Source of the DNA: CAVQCT01 sp964371785
GTDB lineage: Bacteria > Zixibacteria > MSB-5A5 > GN15 > FEB-12
Reading direction: 5' to 3'
DNA length: 64,000 bases
NCBI GenBank assembly: GCA_964371785.1
Contig: CAYJOL010000004.1
Coordinates: forward strand, 310,001-374,000
The notes below the pieces were generated by a model, which saw nothing but the letters and a program-made list of their open reading frames with translations, did no database searches and was not told where the DNA came from. Of this stretch, positions 44,091-52,269 are shown piece by piece. Each line of letters opens with the position of its first letter. Position 1 is the stretch's first letter. The translations under genes and the position numbers were made by a program.

Positions 44091-44751
44091 TAAACGTCTC
44101 CGCCTTAAAGTTGGTTTCAGCTTCCTTCAGTTTTCTAACATACGGCTCCACTTTGTAGCCGTTATGTTTGAGGTAATATATGATAAGGGCGGACAAAATC
44201 AAGGCATCTTTATTCGCCTGGACTTTGGCCGCTTTGAGGAGGTCGTCAAGAACAGTCAGGATATGTTTTTTATTGCCGGCGTGGTCTTTGTACAGGTTAG
44301 CCAGATATTCCAACTTCTTGTCGAACAATGTGATAGTGTCTGTTTCGGCCGCTTCGTCGGCCGCTGCCTCGGGCCCGCGTTTCAGCACGACCCGATGAGT
44401 CAGTTCCTGTTGGGTCTGCTGCCAGCGGTCGATTTCCGTTTCAATTTTGCGGCGGGCAGGCGTGACGCCACTGGCGAGATGCAGTTCTTTTCTAATTTCG
44501 CCCAGAATTCCGCTGATCCGCTGGACGTCGACCGGCTTCAGATTCCCCTCGGTCAACCAGCGATTATGACTCGCAAACCACTCTCCGATATTGTCGGTCA
44601 GACTGTCACCCGATGAGACGTTTCGGGCGATATCATCGAGCTGGTTTATCCCTTCGATAACCGAGAGCCGATTTTCTTTGAGCGTTACCACCCGCTCCAG
44701 AAAAGACTCAAGCAGGGACTCCAGCGATTCGAGTGTTTCACTTCTGCTCAA
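44080..44751 (-). CDS. Helical protein of unknown function in the DUF4388 operon
   Basis: A 223-residue soluble, mostly alpha-helical protein. The N-terminus (SETLESLESLLESFLERVV) and residues about 90-130 look coiled-coil forming, and the C-terminal third (DALILSALIIYYLKHNGYKV) is a compact helical domain. No family is recognised. It overlaps the DUF4388 gene by 14 bases and the TPR-like gene by 11, so it is tightly coupled to both. Confidence 0.72.
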   Translation of the reverse strand: MSRSETLESLESLLESFLERVVTLKENRLSVIEGINQLDDIARNVSSGDSLTDNIGEWFASHNRWLTEGNLKPVDVQRISGILGEIRKELHLASGVTPARRKIETEIDRWQQTQQELTHRVVLKRGPEAAADEAAETDTITLFDKKLEYLANLYKDHAGNKKHILTVLDDLLKAAKVQANKDALILSALIIYYLKHNGYKVEPYVRKLKEAETNFKAETFNAQ

Positions 44752-45607
44752 TCGGGTTCTCCAGGAAAGTTTTGCTTAATCTTCTATTTGGTGCCACATC
44801 TATTTTCTTCTCGGTCAAGTATTCTTCGAATAGTCCGGCCAGCCGATTCACCATTTTCTCCAGCTGAGGTGAATCCTGTTCCGCCTTGCGCTCGGTTCGC
44901 GTGATAATCCCGGCGAGTTTCAGATGCGCCAGTTGCAGCAAAGCGTCCTCCTGGGCCATCGCGCTCAGCTTGACTACTTCGGCAAGCGACCGACGACCAT
45001 CGACCAGCGCCATCAAGTTCCATTCCCGCGCCTGCATGCTCACTTCGCGTGTGCGTCCGCCTTGCGATGCCGAAATAACGTAGACATCGCTCAGGTCGCC
45101 CAGGACGTCCTTCACCATGTTTTGTTCGTCCAGTCGACGGAGACCTTCGAGAATCACGTTTTCAACAGAAAGCTGAACGGTTATCTCTTCATCAGTGGGA
45201 AATTGATCCTCGTAGAATTTGAACGAGCCGGTCTTCCATGACATAAGCGAGTACAGCAATGATTCCACCTGATTCTTGACGACCGTTTGAAGATCGGCGC
45301 GGTCTATGAAACCGCGCGAGACCAGAATCTCGCCCAGACGTTTTGTATTTTCAGTCTTGGCCTGTACAGTTATGGCCTCTTCGAGCTGAGCATCAGAGAT
45401 CTTTCCCTTTTCGCGCAGGAGCTTGCCCAGGTGGAACGTCTGTCTTGGACCATAGCCGTAGATTATCTCTCCCTGACTGAAATAGACCATGACGATGGAA
45501 TCATCTTTTTGAATGCCCAGGGTGCCTGATTTGCGACTGGCCGCAATCAACTGAAATATTTCTGGAAGGGTGAACTTCTCAATATTTCCCTGTAATCCTA
45601 AATCCAT
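44738..45607 (-). CDS. DUF4388 protein with embedded tandem MshEN motif
   Basis: 289 residues from the ATG at 45607, preceded by AAGGAGC. The N-terminal DUF4388 (PATAN-type) domain reads LQGNIEKFTLPEIFQLIAAS and GTLGIQKDDSIVMVYFSQGE. It is followed by two 24-residue MshEN-type units, one starting HLGKLLREKG and one RLGEILVSRG, separated by seven residues, then the remainder of DUF4388 (SLMSWKTGSFKFYEDQ). A winged-helix-like domain (about 205-265, WNLMALVDGRRSLAEVVKL) ends the protein. It is predicted to be cytoplasmic and may sense c-di-GMP. It heads a four-gene overlapping operon and resembles part of the protein downstream of pilT at 5.3 kb. Confidence 0.85.
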   Translation of the reverse strand: MDLGLQGNIEKFTLPEIFQLIAASRKSGTLGIQKDDSIVMVYFSQGEIIYGYGPRQTFHLGKLLREKGKISDAQLEEAITVQAKTENTKRLGEILVSRGFIDRADLQTVVKNQVESLLYSLMSWKTGSFKFYEDQFPTDEEITVQLSVENVILEGLRRLDEQNMVKDVLGDLSDVYVISASQGGRTREVSMQAREWNLMALVDGRRSLAEVVKLSAMAQEDALLQLAHLKLAGIITRTERKAEQDSPQLEKMVNRLAGLFEEYLTEKKIDVAPNRRLSKTFLENPIEQK

Positions 45608-45921
45608 CACTGCTCCTTGTCGATGATCGTTCGTGGCTGTCAAGTATCAAAGGAACGATCACCTATTGCCTGTTAGTAGATAACGACTTATGAAGTGCTC
45701 AACATATACAGCATCAAAACTGTATAAATAATAATAGGTTACTGGTCCGCTATTACGCTTACCACAATAATACAAACCTCAATCGCTGTCAACAGGTTTT
45801 GAGGCGATGTTCACTTTTTCATACTATGTTATACAATAGAACCGTTTGCAGATGATTATCCAACTTTACGGTTTCTTCGTTTTCGCATTTCCGTATATTC
45901 GCAGAAACGTGAAAAGCAGCT
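45608..45921. other. AT-rich divergent intergenic region
   Basis: This 314-base gap lies between the DUF4388 operon (minus) and recX (plus) and must hold both promoters. It contains AT-rich patches (45715-45745, 45815-45840), but no -35/-10 pair I would stand behind, and no hairpin or RNA gene. Confidence 0.4.
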
Positions 45922-46554
45922 ATGGACGCAAACTGTAAGTTAACAAAACTATCTCGCACGGGCGGCCGGGTGACGATCAGAATCTCAGACCACGACGAAC
46001 CGATTCTGATTTCCGAGGAAATCGTCCATCGGCACCGACTGGTCGAGGGAATCATGCTCACCGCCTCCCAGGTTGAACAGCTCAAGCACGAATCGGAACT
46101 GTATCGATGCGATTCTCTGGCGGCGCGTCTTCTGGCCGGCCGCGAGTACTCAATCGGCGAATTGAAACGAAAACTTCGCCTAAAACAGTTCAACCAACCA
46201 GTCATCGAACAGACCCTGAAGAAGTATCGTCGCGACGGTGTGCTGGATGATACCCGATATGCATACGCGGTCGCGCAACAGATTGTCGAAACCAAACCGT
46301 GCGGCCGGGCGTTCTTGACCGCGTATCTTCAGCGCAAACATATAGACCGCCAGCTTGCCGAAACCACTGTCGACATGGTCCTGCAGGAGCGTGACGAGGA
46401 GAACGACGCTCTTGTAGCGCTGAAGCGACGGTGGCGGGAGTTCGGCCAGTTTGAACTTGAAGTGGCCCGTAAGAAAGCATATACTTATTTGGCCCGACGG
46501 GGCTTTGGCTATGACGCGGCCAGGAAAGCGTTTGAGCGCCTGACGAATCAGTGA
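45922..46554 (+). CDS. recX: RecX regulator of RecA
   Basis: A 210-residue helical-repeat protein that modulates RecA filaments. The family pattern is visible in three-helix modules: LAARLLAGREYSIGELKRKL (R-Y-S-x-x-E-L), VIEQTLKKYRRDGVLDDTRY, and FLTAYLQRKHIDRQLAETTV, with the C-terminal AYTYLARRGFGYDAARKAF. The N-terminal 50 residues form an extension with strands. It is 16 bases upstream of alaS on the same strand, an arrangement common elsewhere (recX-alaS). Confidence 0.92.
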   Translation: MDANCKLTKLSRTGGRVTIRISDHDEPILISEEIVHRHRLVEGIMLTASQVEQLKHESELYRCDSLAARLLAGREYSIGELKRKLRLKQFNQPVIEQTLKKYRRDGVLDDTRYAYAVAQQIVETKPCGRAFLTAYLQRKHIDRQLAETTVDMVLQERDEENDALVALKRRWREFGQFELEVARKKAYTYLARRGFGYDAARKAFERLTNQ

Positions 46555-46570
46555 GAAAGGAATCCCAGCC

Positions 46571-49204
46571 ATCAAAACCGCGGATATAAGACGGTCGTTT
46601 CTGAATTATTTCGAGCGGCATGACCACCGGGTCGTGCCGTCTTCACCGGTCATTCCATTCGATGACCCGACCATATTGTTCACCAACGCCGGCATGAACC
46701 AGTTCAAAGACGTCTTCACCGGTAAACGGAAAGTTGACTTCAAACGCGCGGCCAGCTCCCAGAAATGCATTCGCGCCGGCGGCAAACACAATGACCTCGA
46801 CAATGTCGGGTTCACCGCCCGCCACCATACATTCTTTGAAATGCTCGGGAATTTCTCGTTCGGCGACTACTTCAAGGAACAGGCTATCGCGTATGCCTGG
46901 GAATGGATTACCAAAGAACTTAAACTGCCGGTTGATCGGCTGTACGCCACTGTTTATGAAACGGATGACGAGGCGTTCGACTTGTGGGGCAAAGTTGCTC
47001 CGCAGTTGAAGAACGGACGGATTCTTCGCTTCGGCAAGAAAGACAACTACTGGTCAATGGGTGATACCGGCCCGAACGGTCCCTGCTCGGAAATTCATTT
47101 CGACCGGGGTGAAAAATACGGAACCGGACCATCGGATACCGTCAACGGCGAAACCGATCGTTTTGTTGAGATCTGGAATCTTGTATTCATGCAGTACGAT
47201 CAGCTGGGCGATGGCACAAGCAGGGATCTTCCGCGACCGTCGGTGGATACCGGAGCCGGTCTGGAACGAATCGCCGCCATCCTGCAAGGCGCGGATACCA
47301 ACTATGGAATCGACCTGTTTCAAAATATCATCAAGGCAATTTCCGAGATTACCGGCGCAAGATACGACGACAACCGATCATCGCATCACGTTATAGCTGA
47401 TCATCTCCGGGCGTTGACGTTCGCCATTGCCGACGGCGCCGGGATATCAAACGAGGGGCAAGGGTATGTGCTGCGGCGAATTCTGCGGCGGGCGGCGCGT
47501 CATGGACGGCTCCTGGGCGCCCATCAGCCGTTTATCTATCGCCTCGTGCCGACTCTAGTCAAAGAGATGGGTGATGTTTACCCGGAAATTCGGGAGAAAC
47601 AGTCTCATATAGAAAATGTGATCAAGGTCGAAGAAGAATCTTTCGGTCGGACTCTGGAAACCGGCTTGGAACTGTTTGAAAAACTGGCTTCGACCGCCAG
47701 AAACAAAACTGTCTCCGGCGAAGATGTCTTTCGCCTCTATGACACCTATGGATTTCCGTACGACCTGACTGAGATTCTTGCCTCTGAAAAGGGCATGACC
47801 CTAGACCGCGATGGTTTTGAGAAGGCGATGGATCGCCAGAAGGAGCAATCGCGCGCGGGAGGAAAATTCAAGGCCGAAGCTTCCGCTGTGCACGCCGTGC
47901 TGGACACGGCCAGTCTCGATCTTCCTCCGACGACATTTGTCCGCGAAAGCCTGACGCTGGAGACCAGTTTGTACGGTGTGTTTGGGCTGCCATCGAACGG
48001 TTCGCATCAGCAGGCGGTCGCTCTCATCCTGAACGAGACCCCGTTCTATGCCGAGTCCGGCGGACAAATCAGCGATACTGGTAGTATTTCCGGTCCATCG
48101 TTCGAGGTAGCAGTCTCGGATTTGCAAAAGTATCAGGACTACTATGTACACGAAGGGCTGATTCTCGCCGGTTCGCTGGCTGATATCGAGAAATATGCCC
48201 GAGACCGGGGCAAGGTAACCGCGCGAGTTGATGTCGATCGTCGCTGGGATATCATGCGCAATCACACGGTCACGCATCTGGCGCACGCCGCTCTTCGCAG
48301 GGTTCTGGGCGAACACATAAAACAGTCCGGTTCGTATGTCGGGCCGGAGCATATGCGCTTCGACTTTTCGCATCATCAGCCGATGACACCCGAGGAGATA
48401 CGCGAAGTCGAAGGGATCGTTAACCAAGAAATCCTCAAGGGCACGCCGGTTATCACCCAGGTGATGGATCTTGAATTGGCGCGGAAGACCGGTGCGATGG
48501 CGCTGTTCGGTGAAAAATACGAAGACAAGGTACGGGTGGTGACGGTAGATGACTTCTCGAAAGAGCTTTGCGGTGGTACCCATGTTTCGCAGGTCAGTCA
48601 GATCGGACCGTTTTTCATAACCCTGGAAACGGGAGTAGCCTCAGGCGTCAGACGACTTGAAGCAATCACTGGCCGCGCGGCGATAAGGTACATGCTCGAT
48701 GTCAAGCAGTTCCGCCGCGAGGTTGCCTCAGCAGTCGGCCGTCCCGAAGCAGATGCGTTGGCCGGGGTCGAGACCCTCCGCGAACAGAACATCGCGCTAC
48801 AAAAAGAATTGAAGAAGGTCAAGGCTGACATGTTCTCCGGAGGTGGGAAGTCGGTCGGCGAGGAACAGATAGTCGGCAAGGTCGTTTTGATCACGCACGA
48901 TTTCGGCGATACCGATCGCGATATCATGGCGGGATGGCTCGATGGCCTCAAGGAGCAGAATCGGCCGCTGGTGGCAATGGCGCTGGGTCGTGTAGGTGGC
49001 AAAGGCACCTTCATGGCGGCGGCGAGTCATGCCGCGTCCACGGATTTCAAAATTGACACCGGGAATCTGTCCCGGGAACTGCTGTCGAAATTCGGCGGCC
49101 GCGGAGGCGGCAAGCCAACCTTCGCGCAGGGAAGCGTAGCTGATAACACCGACGCAGGAGCGCTGTTTAACGAAGCTCGTTCGCTCCTGTCAAAACATGG
49201 ATGA
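46571..49204 (+). CDS. alaS: Alanyl-tRNA synthetase, apparently starting at ATC
   Basis: Class II synthetase charging tRNA-Ala and editing Ser/Gly mischarging. From 46571 it has 877 residues, the usual length. It reads IKTADIRRSFLNYF, then FTNAGMNQFKDVF, ARHHTFFEMLGNFSFGDYF, the editing-site HTVTHLAHAALR and CGGTHV, and a C-Ala domain ending RGGGKPTFAQG. Family members begin M-K-T-A-D/E-I-R, so the residue where Met is expected is Ile, codon ATC, with AAAGGA at 46556-46561 upstream. A stop at 46541-46543 bounds the frame, and between it and 46571 no ATG, GTG, TTG or CTG occurs in frame. The next candidates (CTG 46601, GTG 46634) would truncate the catalytic domain. The end overlaps the next gene by eight bases. 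Confidence 0.95.
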   Translation: MKTADIRRSFLNYFERHDHRVVPSSPVIPFDDPTILFTNAGMNQFKDVFTGKRKVDFKRAASSQKCIRAGGKHNDLDNVGFTARHHTFFEMLGNFSFGDYFKEQAIAYAWEWITKELKLPVDRLYATVYETDDEAFDLWGKVAPQLKNGRILRFGKKDNYWSMGDTGPNGPCSEIHFDRGEKYGTGPSDTVNGETDRFVEIWNLVFMQYDQLGDGTSRDLPRPSVDTGAGLERIAAILQGADTNYGIDLFQNIIKAISEITGARYDDNRSSHHVIADHLRALTFAIADGAGISNEGQGYVLRRILRRAARHGRLLGAHQPFIYRLVPTLVKEMGDVYPEIREKQSHIENVIKVEEESFGRTLETGLELFEKLASTARNKTVSGEDVFRLYDTYGFPYDLTEILASEKGMTLDRDGFEKAMDRQKEQSRAGGKFKAEASAVHAVLDTASLDLPPTTFVRESLTLETSLYGVFGLPSNGSHQQAVALILNETPFYAESGGQISDTGSISGPSFEVAVSDLQKYQDYYVHEGLILAGSLADIEKYARDRGKVTARVDVDRRWDIMRNHTVTHLAHAALRRVLGEHIKQSGSYVGPEHMRFDFSHHQPMTPEEIREVEGIVNQEILKGTPVITQVMDLELARKTGAMALFGEKYEDKVRVVTVDDFSKELCGGTHVSQVSQIGPFFITLETGVASGVRRLEAITGRAAIRYMLDVKQFRREVASAVGRPEADALAGVETLREQNIALQKELKKVKADMFSGGGKSVGEEQIVGKVVLITHDFGDTDRDIMAGWLDGLKEQNRPLVAMALGRVGGKGTFMAAASHAASTDFKIDTGNLSRELLSKFGGRGGGKPTFAQGSVADNTDAGALFNEARSLLSKHG

Positions 49205-49976
49205 AAAAGTGAACGGTTCAGGTGTCTTTTATTATTTGATGCAGACGCGTGAACGCCGAGGCGGTGGGTTCCTCCTGTTAATCGACCCGGACAAAACGCC
49301 GGAGCGAACTTTTGTTCCGCTGGCGGAAGCGGCGGCCGACTGCGGTGTCGATGCCATCCTTGTGGGCAGCTCCTTCATGATGGATTCGTCGTTCACGTCA
49401 GGTGTTCGTCAAATCAAGAAAGCAACTACACTGCCCGTCATCATCTTTCCCGGCTCTTTCGCCCAGATTACGCCCGACGCCGACGCGATTCTGTTCAGCT
49501 CGCTCATCTCGGGAAGAAATCCATCGTACCTGATCGAAGAACAAGTTAAAGGTGCCCCGCTCGTCAAGAAGACAGGGATCGAACCGATACCGACCGGCTA
49601 CATCCTGGTTGAATCCGGCCCGCTCACGTCGGTACAGTATATTTCCGGCACGATGCCCATTCCCCGCTCCAAGCACGATATCGCCTGTGCCCATGCTCTG
49701 GCGGCACAGTATCTCGGGATGAAGCTGGTATATCTGGAAGCCGGCTCCGGCGCCCAGATGCCGGTCCCGGTTGATATGATTAGCGCAGTTGCATCGTATG
49801 CGGACATTCCGATAGTGACCGGCGGGGGCCTGCGCACGCCGGAAGACTGTGCTGCGAGGGTTGAAGCCGGGGCATCGTTTATTGTGGTCGGCAATTGCCT
49901 TGAGCCGGAGAACGGACAGTCCCTTTTACGGGAATTGACTGCGGCCGCGCACCTGAAGGAGTCGGTGAGTATATGA
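49197..49976 (+). CDS. Geranylgeranylglyceryl phosphate synthase family protein
   Basis: A 259-residue TIM-barrel prenyltransferase of the GGGPS/PcrB family, which makes the first ether bond in archaeal lipid synthesis by joining a polyprenyl group to glycerol-1-phosphate. Motifs include LLIDPDKT, AILVGSS, PVIIFPGS, YLEAGSGAQMPVP, TGGGLRTPE and FIVVGNCLE, the phosphate- and prenyl-binding elements. The length and extra N-terminal helices suit group II rather than Firmicutes PcrB. It overlaps alaS by eight bases and gmhA by four. Whether it makes archaeal-type lipid or another prenyl ether cannot be told here; no G1P dehydrogenase or DGGGP synthase gene is in the window. Confidence 0.9.
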   Translation: MDEKVNGSGVFYYLMQTRERRGGGFLLLIDPDKTPERTFVPLAEAAADCGVDAILVGSSFMMDSSFTSGVRQIKKATTLPVIIFPGSFAQITPDADAILFSSLISGRNPSYLIEEQVKGAPLVKKTGIEPIPTGYILVESGPLTSVQYISGTMPIPRSKHDIACAHALAAQYLGMKLVYLEAGSGAQMPVPVDMISAVASYADIPIVTGGGLRTPEDCAARVEAGASFIVVGNCLEPENGQSLLRELTAAAHLKESVSI

Positions 49977-50560
49977 ACAGCGAACAGAAATTGATGCGGC
50001 TGAGAAAATTAGCCGAAGAGTCCGCGATTTTGAGGAAATCGGTCGCCGAGCAGCTCGGACCGAGAATTCTCGAAACAGCGGCGTTGATATCTGGCGTGAT
50101 CGGTGCCGGCGGGAAATTGCTCATTGCCGGCAACGGTGGATCGGCCGCCGATGCATCGCACTTTGCCGGGGAACTGATAGTACGCCTCTCGTCCGACAAG
50201 AATCGCCAGTCGCTTCCGGCCGTTTCTCTGTCGGCTGATCCGGTTATCATGACGGCGGCCTCGAATGACTACGGGTTCGAAAATGTATTTGCCCGACAGG
50301 TGGAAGGACTCGGCAATAAGGGCGATATGCTTTTCGTTATCTCGACCTCAGGCAACTCGCCTAATCTGGTCAGGGCCACTCAAGCCGCACACGAGCGTTC
50401 GATGCTCACGGTCGGCTTGTTGGGAGGAAGCGGCGGACGCCTGGCCAATATAGTCGAAAGAGCGCTGATTGTTCCGCACCCATCGACTCAACGAATCCAG
50501 GAAGAGCACATTTTCATCATCCATCATCTGGTTGAACTGATCGAAAGCGATCTGTTTTAG
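49973..50560 (+). CDS. gmhA: Sedoheptulose-7-phosphate isomerase GmhA
   Basis: A 195-residue SIS-domain isomerase making D-glycero-D-manno-heptose-7-phosphate, the first step to the heptose of lipopolysaccharide core or S-layer glycans. It shows LLIAGNGGSAADASHFAGELI, the sugar-phosphate loop FVISTSGNSPNLVRA, GLLGGSGG, and the C-terminal EEHIFIIHHLVEL. It is translationally coupled to the GGGPS gene (ATGA) and abuts the O-antigen ligase-like gene. Other heptose genes (hldE, gmhB) are not in the window. Confidence 0.95.
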   Translation: MNSEQKLMRLRKLAEESAILRKSVAEQLGPRILETAALISGVIGAGGKLLIAGNGGSAADASHFAGELIVRLSSDKNRQSLPAVSLSADPVIMTAASNDYGFENVFARQVEGLGNKGDMLFVISTSGNSPNLVRATQAAHERSMLTVGLLGGSGGRLANIVERALIVPHPSTQRIQEEHIFIIHHLVELIESDLF

Positions 50561-51832
50561 ATGTCGCGTGCCAGCCTACAGACACTCCAAGGGGCGTTGG
50601 CAGTTTTCTTCGCCCTGTTCGCTTTTGCCTCAACTTTCTCAATCGCTCTTGCTCAGATATCTTTTGGCATAACGCTGTCTTTATTTCTGGTAGTGGTCGC
50701 AATCCAACGTTATAATCCATTCACCCCAAAGCTTAGAATCTTCTACCTGTTTATTGGATTATATGTTTTCTGGATGCTGCTCGCGACCACCCTCGGCAAG
50801 ACTCCTGTGAAGTCCGTGCTTATGATCAAGGAAGAGTGGCTCTTTCTGATAATTCCGATCGGCATTTATATATTGGCAGATAATCGGTACCGCACATGGG
50901 TTTCCCGTGCATTCATGGCCGGTATCATACTCTTTTCGATATATGGGATTATTCAGCATTTTACCGGATTTTACTGGCCCAAGCGGCTCGCTCCTAATGC
51001 GGCGTTTGACTACGGATATATTGTCAAAGGTACTTTTCCGCATTCCCTTACTTTCGGCAACTACTACGGTACAGCTGCTGCCTTTCTGGCGGCGTTCGCC
51101 GTCGTGGGCTGGCGGGAGATGGGGAAGACGGATCGATGGCTGTCCGCGGTTGGGGCGGTACTCGCGATAATAGTCACTGTTTTTTCATATAGTCGTGGAG
51201 CCATTCTCGGTCTGATCATCAGTCTGCTTCTACTCGGTCTGTTGCTTAAAAAACGGTGGTTCACGGTCTCATTACTGAGCCTGCTGACAATAACTCTGGT
51301 GGCAGTGATCGCGGTCACCCCTGTTCGATCCCGTCTTGCCCAGATTATGGAGCGTGACTTGAACACAGCCGATGAAGGAAGCCGCCTCTTTATCTGGAGC
51401 CATTCGCTTGAGATTGTCGAAGCTCACCCGGTTTTTGGTGTGGGTCAGGGAAACTTTCAGGAGGAATATATAGACCGACTGCCGCCCGATGCCCCGGAGT
51501 ACCGGAAGTACACACACGCGCATAACGATTTGCTTAACGTCGCCGCAATTTCGGGCTTGCCTGGGATGCTATTCTTCCTTGGCAAGTGGATTGCCGGTTT
51601 TGCCTTGTGCTGGATGGGCTGGCGTCAACAAAGGCAGTTCTCGGGCAGATTGAGGTATTTCGCGGCCGGGTTAATAGGCTCAGTAATGTTCTTCATTTCG
51701 TCGCTGACAGAAGCGTCATTTGCCGACGAGGAGGTCCGCGAGTTGCTTATGTTCGTATGGGCCATGGGACTCTGGCAATGGTCCACGGCCGAGGACGAAA
51801 AGATTGAATCGAAAGCCGGCGCTCAAGCGTAA
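50561..51832 (+). CDS. O-antigen ligase / polymerase-like membrane protein
   Basis: A 423-residue polytopic protein of the WaaL/Wzy (Wzy_C) superfamily with about ten to twelve helices. The large periplasmic loop bears family residues: RGAILGLIISLLLL, the segment ending GVGQGNFQEEY, and the conserved His region YTHAHNDLLNVAAISGLPG. It would attach or polymerise a lipid-linked glycan in the periplasm. It starts at the base after gmhA ends, so it belongs to the same transcript. Ligase and polymerase cannot be separated from sequence. Confidence 0.88.
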   Translation: MSRASLQTLQGALAVFFALFAFASTFSIALAQISFGITLSLFLVVVAIQRYNPFTPKLRIFYLFIGLYVFWMLLATTLGKTPVKSVLMIKEEWLFLIIPIGIYILADNRYRTWVSRAFMAGIILFSIYGIIQHFTGFYWPKRLAPNAAFDYGYIVKGTFPHSLTFGNYYGTAAAFLAAFAVVGWREMGKTDRWLSAVGAVLAIIVTVFSYSRGAILGLIISLLLLGLLLKKRWFTVSLLSLLTITLVAVIAVTPVRSRLAQIMERDLNTADEGSRLFIWSHSLEIVEAHPVFGVGQGNFQEEYIDRLPPDAPEYRKYTHAHNDLLNVAAISGLPGMLFFLGKWIAGFALCWMGWRQQRQFSGRLRYFAAGLIGSVMFFISSLTEASFADEEVRELLMFVWAMGLWQWSTAEDEKIESKAGAQA

Positions 51833-51878
51833 AACTTCTTGACAATCGGCCTGTCAAGACCTTTAGTTGGAATTACTT

Positions 51879-52136
51879 ATGGCAATCAAACCGAAAAAGA
51901 CTATTGAAACGAAGGCTGTCGAAGAATCTGAGTGGCCGTATGGCACCAGGAACTACATAGCTTTCGCTGTCGCCTTGTTAGTGATCATCATCGGGTTCAT
52001 CTTCCTCGGCCAGGGCTCGATCACCCTCGCTCCATTTTTGCTCGTGGTCGGCTATTGCGTGCTGCTTCCGATTGCCCTGATTATCAAAGGCAAGCCGGAT
52101 CAGACCGAGCCAACGATCAATAATCAAGCCGAATAA
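51879..52136 (+). CDS. Small membrane protein of DUF3098 type
   Basis: 85 residues from the ATG at 51879. Two membrane helices (AFAVALLVIIIGFIFLG and APFLLVVGYCVLLPIALI) flank GQGSITLAP, as in DUF3098. The N-terminal 30 residues are Lys-rich and polar (IKPKKTIETKAVEESEW). A TTGACA at 51839-51844 upstream would put a transcript start within a few bases of the ATG. It ends in a strong terminator and may simply be the last gene of the gmhA transcript. Function unknown. Confidence 0.75.
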   Translation: MAIKPKKTIETKAVEESEWPYGTRNYIAFAVALLVIIIGFIFLGQGSITLAPFLLVVGYCVLLPIALIIKGKPDQTEPTINNQAE

Positions 52137-52160
52137 CGGCCGGCGAAGCAGAAGATCTCG

Positions 52161-52190
52161 AGAACGGCTATCTGGCCGTTCTTTTTTTTT
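52161..52190 (+). terminator. Rho-independent terminator
   Basis: AGAACGGC (52161-52168) and GCCGTTCT (52175-52182) enclose a six-base loop and are followed by an unbroken run of T to 52190. It closes the recX-alaS-GGGPS-gmhA-ligase-DUF3098 run. Confidence 0.95.
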
Positions 52191-52269
52191 GCCTCCCCGC
52201 GCCTTGCGTCAAACTCAGTCCCCGGCTATACTTATGCGTGACCAGCAGAACCACCAAGGCCGCCGTTTC

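Noticed and set aside
46634..46636. GTG as the start of alaS
   Set aside because: It would remove 21 residues of the conserved first helix of the catalytic domain that are clearly encoded in frame upstream.
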